Origin: Mycolicibacter heraklionensis
GTDB taxonomy: Bacteria > Actinomycetota > Actinomycetes > Mycobacteriales > Mycobacteriaceae
DNA length: 64,000 nt
Reading direction: 5' to 3'
NCBI RefSeq assembly: GCF_001021505.1
Contig: NZ_LDPO01000005.1
Coordinates: forward strand, 62,001 to 126,000
The position numbers and the translations under genes were made by a program. Below, one piece after another: positions 61,317 to 64,000 of this stretch. Within the stretch, counting starts at the first letter, position 1; every line of letters begins with the position of its first letter. A model generated the notes under the pieces. That model had not been told where the DNA came from and did no database searches. It saw only the letters and a program-made list of their open reading frames with translations.

Positions 61317-61534
61317 CCGGGCGGCAGCCGACGGTGGTGCAGCCCGTCCGCAACGGCCCGGTCCTGATCGCCGGACCGGTGCGCATCGAGACACCCGAGG
61401 GCGTTGTCGAATCAGATCGCTTCATGGTGGCGGTCTGCGCCTGCGGGCGCAGCCGCAATTACCCGCTGTGCGATACCAGTCACCGGTGCGCTACTCGCCG
61501 GTCTCGTAGTCGTCCTCGGGAAGCGGCACGCTGA
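61313..61534 (+). CDS. CDGSH-type iron-sulfur protein
   Basis: The 73-aa protein has CACGRSRNYPLCDTSH (about residues 42-57), giving the three Cys and one His that hold a [2Fe-2S] cluster in the CDGSH (mitoNEET-like) fold. It is probably an electron-transfer or redox-sensing partner of the coupled methyltransferase. The Arg-rich tail overlaps the convergent gene by 44 bases. Confidence 0.85.
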   Translation: MTGRQPTVVQPVRNGPVLIAGPVRIETPEGVVESDRFMVAVCACGRSRNYPLCDTSHRCATRRSRSRPREAAR

Positions 61535-61700
61535 TCGCCTGATCGATCACATCGGCCGGGTTGGCGTCGACCTCGGCGATATTCTCCACGGCGGCGGGGT
61601 CCAGACCTTCGTCGTCGTCATCGGCCCCGATCCACTGTTCCGCGAGGTCTGCCTCTGGAACGGCTTCGGTCGACGGTAGCCCGTCAGGGTTGGTCATCAC
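61491..61700 (-). CDS. short acidic protein downstream of the MerR regulator
   Basis: The 69-aa protein is rich in Asp/Glu, with no recognised domain (MMTNPDGLPSTEAVPEADLA onwards). Its start overlaps the MerR stop. It resembles in character, but not clearly in sequence, the acidic protein beside the GlnR-like regulator (15427-15741). Confidence 0.7.
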   Translation of the reverse strand: MMTNPDGLPSTEAVPEADLAEQWIGADDDDEGLDPAAVENIAEVDANPADVIDQAISVPLPEDDYETGE

Positions 61701-62110
61701 GACCCCTTTCGTTTCCGCGCTCGCGGCGCGCCCGAGGCCGCCCGGTCGGCGCGCTGGGCGGCCAACAGGGCATAGTCCGACTTCAGCTGGGTGTTGTCCG
61801 ACCTTAGCCGAGTGTTGTCGGATTGCAGCTTGCTGTTGTCGGACTCCAATCGGGCGTTGCGCGCTTCCAGGCCCAGGATCTGTCCGATACCTGCCACATT
61901 GATGCCGATGTCTACCAGTTCGGTGATTCGTCGCAGCCGGGCGAGATCGTCATCGCTGTAGCGACGCGTCCCGCCCGCGGTGCGCGCCGGGGTCAGCAGA
62001 CCGCGGCTCTCGTAGAGCCGCAAGGTCTGCGGACCGACACCGGACAACTCGGCAGCCACCGAGATGCCGTATACCCCAAGCCCGGATCGGCCATCCATTT
62101 CGTCGACCAT
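61697..62110 (-). CDS. MerR-family regulator divergent from hsp20
   Basis: The 137-aa protein has a MerR winged helix (about 10-80: YGISVAAELSGVGPQTLRLY, GGTRRYSDDDLARLRRI), as in HspR-type repressors. A coiled coil of four regular heptads follows (LESDNSKLQSDNTRL and onwards) with a basic tail. It has no cysteine metal site. Position next to a divergent Hsp20 gene and a perfect palindrome (62185-62206) point to heat-shock control. ATG 62110 is preferred; ATG 62098 is possible. Confidence 0.88.
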   Translation of the reverse strand: MVDEMDGRSGLGVYGISVAAELSGVGPQTLRLYESRGLLTPARTAGGTRRYSDDDLARLRRITELVDIGINVAGIGQILGLEARNARLESDNSKLQSDNTRLRSDNTQLKSDYALLAAQRADRAASGAPRARKRKGS

Positions 62111-62152
62111 TGCGCATCGCTTCCCGCTCGTCGGAAATTCCTCGTGCACCTC

Positions 62153-62181
62153 TTGCGCGAACCTACCACGAGTGCTATATA
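62153..62181 (+). promoter_or_regulatory. SigA-type promoter for hsp20
   Basis: TTGCGC (62153-62158), 17 bases, TATATA (62176-62181), placing the transcription start near 62188, within the palindrome that follows. Confidence 0.65.
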
Positions 62182-62184
62182 AAA

Positions 62185-62206
62185 ATCTATGTCGGCAGAC
62201 ATAGAT
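62185..62206. promoter_or_regulatory. palindromic operator, probably for the MerR-type regulator
   Basis: A perfect 9-bp inverted repeat (ATCTATGTC, 62185-62193, with GACATAGAT, 62198-62206) has a 4-base centre. It overlaps the start of hsp20 transcription, which suits repression. The sequence is AT-rich against its surroundings. Confidence 0.75.
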
Positions 62207-62236
62207 GATCTGCCACAGATCTAGGAGGTGGAGATG

Positions 62237-62656
62237 ATGTTGATGCGTACCGACCCGTTCCGTGATCTCGACCGCTGGACCCAGCAGGTGCTGGGCACCG
62301 CGGCACGGCCGGCGGTCATGCCGATGGACGCCTGGCGTGACGGCGACCAGTTCATCGTCGAGTTCGACCTGCCCGGGGTCGCGGAGGACTCCCTGGATCT
62401 CGATGTCGAACGCAATGTGCTGACGGTGCACGCCGAACGTCCGGGGCTTGATCAAAGCCGCGAGATGGTGTCCGCGGAACGGCCGCGCGGCGTGTTCAGC
62501 CGCCAGTTGTTCCTCGGCGACAATCTCGACGCCGACCAGATCCAGGCCAGCTATCAAGACGGCGTGCTGCGGCTGACCATCCCGGTCGCCGAGAAGGCAA
62601 AGCCGCGGCGCATCAAGGTCGCCGGCAGCCACGGCGAGCGGGCCATCAACTCCTGA
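62237..62656 (+). CDS. hsp18: Hsp20/alpha-crystallin small heat-shock protein (18-kDa antigen type)
   Basis: The 139-aa protein begins [20 protein letters not shown] and continues with the alpha-crystallin domain ([20 protein letters not shown], then the [11 protein letters not shown] motif). It is very close to the M. leprae 18-kDa antigen family. It holds unfolded proteins in oligomers under heat or stationary stress. AGGAGG 8 bases before ATG 62237 supports this start (ATG 62234 also possible). A J-domain gene lies about 630 bases downstream. Confidence 0.93.
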   Translation: MLMRTDPFRDLDRWTQQVLGTAARPAVMPMDAWRDGDQFIVEFDLPGVAEDSLDLDVERNVLTVHAERPGLDQSREMVSAERPRGVFSRQLFLGDNLDADQIQASYQDGVLRLTIPVAEKAKPRRIKVAGSHGERAINS

Positions 62657-62706
62657 TTGCGAGGGGCCGGGCGGCGGCCTGCTACCCGGTGAAGGAGGTG
62701 AGCAAC

Positions 62707-62979
62707 ATGACCACCGACACGCTGGCCGCGGAGGTGCTCGACGAGGCGGAGAGCATCGTGCGCGCCGAATGGCTGCGCCTGTTAACCGCCGGGGCACCCG
62801 GAAACTGCACCGCGGCACCCACCGAAATGCCCGTCGCCCGGCCTCGTCCCCCGAAGCTCGCCCTTCGTGGCGCCCCTCCTGATCGGCGTGATGCGCCACT
62901 ACCAGCCAGTCGCCGGCATCGTTCGGCCACGCGGCGGCGCAACAGGCGAGTGTGGCCGACGCAGCGGTCTCCTCCGTGA
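62707..62979 (+). CDS. small hypothetical protein downstream of hsp20
   Basis: The 90-aa product has a strong ribosome site (AAGGAGG). The N-terminal part looks coding and helical (TLAAEVLDEAESIVRAEWLR). The C-terminal half is Pro/Arg-rich and ends WPTQRSPP. No domain recognised. Composition changes sharply near residue 45, so a frameshift or degenerate tail is possible; another frame is open from about 62868 to 63040. Co-transcription with hsp20 is likely (50-base gap). Confidence 0.55.
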   Translation: MTTDTLAAEVLDEAESIVRAEWLRLLTAGAPGNCTAAPTEMPVARPRPPKLALRGAPPDRRDAPLPASRRHRSATRRRNRRVWPTQRSPP

Positions 62980-63290
62980 TGCCGCTGCCGACTTGGTCAA
63001 GCAGTTGCCGACGAGGGAGGTGATGGCCTTACGCGATTAACACCAGCGGACGGTGACTCTCGTGCGTCGCTCACGGCTATCCGACCATCGTGAGCGCGTC
63101 GACGCAGCCCGGTTCTGCGCGCGCATCGCCACCGATGTGGCAGCGAAATGACGTGGGCCGCGCACGATGTCACCGCAGGGTTCGACGGGGCCCTGCTGCC
63201 GTCAACGCTCTCTCTCCGGCAGCAGGCCTCGCCGGCCGAACGGCAAGTCGATCAGGTACGACCAACCCCTGCTTGGCCCTTGGTGGCGTT
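62980..63290. other. intergenic region, no gene seen
   Basis: About 310 bases between the small hypothetical gene and the J-domain gene. Several frames are open, but none has typical codon use together with a ribosome site. No repeat, tRNA or clear promoter was found. Confidence 0.5.
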
Positions 63291-63638
63291 ATGAGCAAGA
63301 GTCCCGACCCCTACGCAGTGCTGGGTGTGACAGCGGCGGCCACGCCGGCTGAGATCAGCCATGCCTTCCGCGCCAAGTTGCGCACGCTCCATCCCGACGC
63401 CGGCAATGCGGGCCGTCCGCCGACCGCCGACGCGGAGGAGCAGTTACAGCAGCTGCTGGGCGCCTATGCCCGGCTGCGCCAGGGTAGCCGCCACCAGGCC
63501 GGCGACGAGCGGCCTCCGCCGGCATCGTCCAACGCGAATCGACAAGGGCCGGTACAGGTCCCGGTCACCTACCGCGGCGAGCCCGCTCCGACACCACGGA
63601 AAGACCTGTGGGCCGGCCCGGTGCGCCGGCATCGCTGA
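63291..63638 (+). CDS. J-domain (DnaJ-like) protein
   Basis: The 115-aa protein has a J-domain at residues about 5-60: DPYAVLGVTAAATPAEISHA and the HPD motif in LHPDAGNAG, which stimulates Hsp70 ATPase. There is no Gly/Phe or zinc-finger region, so it is a type III co-chaperone. The tail is Arg/Pro-rich. ATG 63291 is chosen from the start of the domain; the ribosome site is weak. Its nearness to hsp20 suggests a chaperone set. Confidence 0.82.
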   Translation: MSKSPDPYAVLGVTAAATPAEISHAFRAKLRTLHPDAGNAGRPPTADAEEQLQQLLGAYARLRQGSRHQAGDERPPPASSNANRQGPVQVPVTYRGEPAPTPRKDLWAGPVRRHR

Positions 63639-63682
63639 CAGCTATGGCCCGGGCGCGATCGCCACGCCTGGACGCTCAAGCG

Positions 63683-64000
63683 TCAGGTGGTCTCGATCTG
63701 GACGTTAACGAAGTCGAGGAGGGCGACCAGCCGGCGCACTACTGCTCGATCGCTGCGCAGCACGGCCTTTCGGCCGTGGGCGGCGCAGTAGCGGTCGAGC
63801 AGGCAGAGCTGACGGTGCCCGACGAACTCCAGTTCCCGCGCGTCGATCTCAAGGGTGTCGTGCGACAACAGCGGCAGAACCCCGCCGCAGGGTGGTGACG
63901 AACAGCGGCTCGCTCGCGGCGTCGAGATTGCCCGCCAACGCGATCGCGTTGCGCCCAGCAGGCTGGGCGTACAGCTGGAATGGCACCGAACTGGGGCCGG
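63683..64000 (-). pseudogene. STAS-like gene with apparent frameshift, running off the right edge
   Basis: Read on the minus strand, one frame from the window edge gives YAQPAGRNAIALAGNLDAAS and FVTTLRR, a STAS domain start. The neighbouring frame gives LLSHDTLEIDARELEFVG and a C-terminal helix to the stop at 63683. The two halves join cleanly if one base is removed from the CCCC run at 63880-63883 (giving LRRVLPLLSHDTL). So the gene is either broken by a one-base insertion or contains a sequencing error. The 5' end is outside the window. Confidence 0.6.

Overview
The window is high-GC actinobacterial chromosome and almost certainly mycobacterial. It holds an lpdA-glpD2 pair, nei behind lhr, and the usfY-rsbW-sigF locus. 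It also has antigen 85-like, MPT63-like, cutinase-like and haemophore-like secreted proteins and an 18-kDa-antigen type Hsp20. Gene content and order loosely follow the M. tuberculosis Rv3304-Rv3286 neighbourhood with many insertions, which fits a non-tuberculous, environmental-type mycobacterium. The species cannot be fixed from this sequence. No rRNA, tRNA, insertion sequence, phage gene or CRISPR array was seen.

Layout. 1-9.1 kb: end of a possible DUF559-like gene, gamma-glutamylcyclotransferase-like protein, LpdA-type flavoprotein, GlpD2, two paralogous secreted proteins of unknown function, NhaA antiporter and an RluA-type pseudouridine synthase. 9.1-15.4 kb: glycine-rich lipoprotein, Nei and Lhr, and a small membrane protein. 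15.4-19.8 kb: acidic protein, GlnR-like orphan regulator, CsbD-like protein, then usfY, rsbW and sigF. 19.8-36 kb: a run of redox, stress and envelope genes. These include Rieske oxidoreductase, zinc alcohol dehydrogenase, GH15 hydrolase, enolase-superfamily enzyme, two cutinases, haemophore-like protein, cytochrome b/sulfite-oxidase fusion, DJ-1/PfpI protein, PLP decarboxylase, hemerythrin with a 51-residue partner, and an antigen 85-like protein. 36-46 kb: MFS transporter, a STAS protein, two GT4 glycosyltransferases, and a sensory module (GAF-ANTAR, CheB, STAS-HATPase, CheR-PAS, PAS-ANTAR). 46.3-57 kb: MPT63-like protein, then a tightly coupled sugar operon. 57-64 kb: F420-type oxidoreductase, UdgX-type DNA glycosylase, PoxB-like enzyme, methyltransferase, CDGSH protein, MerR/Hsp20 pair, J-domain protein, and a frameshifted STAS gene at the right edge.

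Two themes stand out. First, sites matching the mycobacterial SigF promoter (GTTT, 15-16 bases, GGGTA) lie in front of at least twelve genes or operons spread on both sides of sigF, with several weaker matches. The window therefore reads as a SigF regulon island. Partner-switching and sensory proteins that could feed into SigF are in the same stretch.

Second, one of these sites precedes an operon (47905-56984) that carries every step to an ADP-heptose: GmhA-type isomerase, HldE-type kinase/adenylyltransferase, and a GmhB-type phosphatase fused to a GT2 glycosyltransferase. The operon also has two GT9 heptosyltransferase-like proteins, a NodU-type carbamoyltransferase, a short-chain dehydrogenase and UDP-glucose dehydrogenase. 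A UDP-xylose synthase-like gene lies just upstream. My inference is a stress-induced, heptose-containing and possibly carbamoylated and xylosylated surface glycoconjugate or metabolite. This is the best candidate for an undescribed system in the window.
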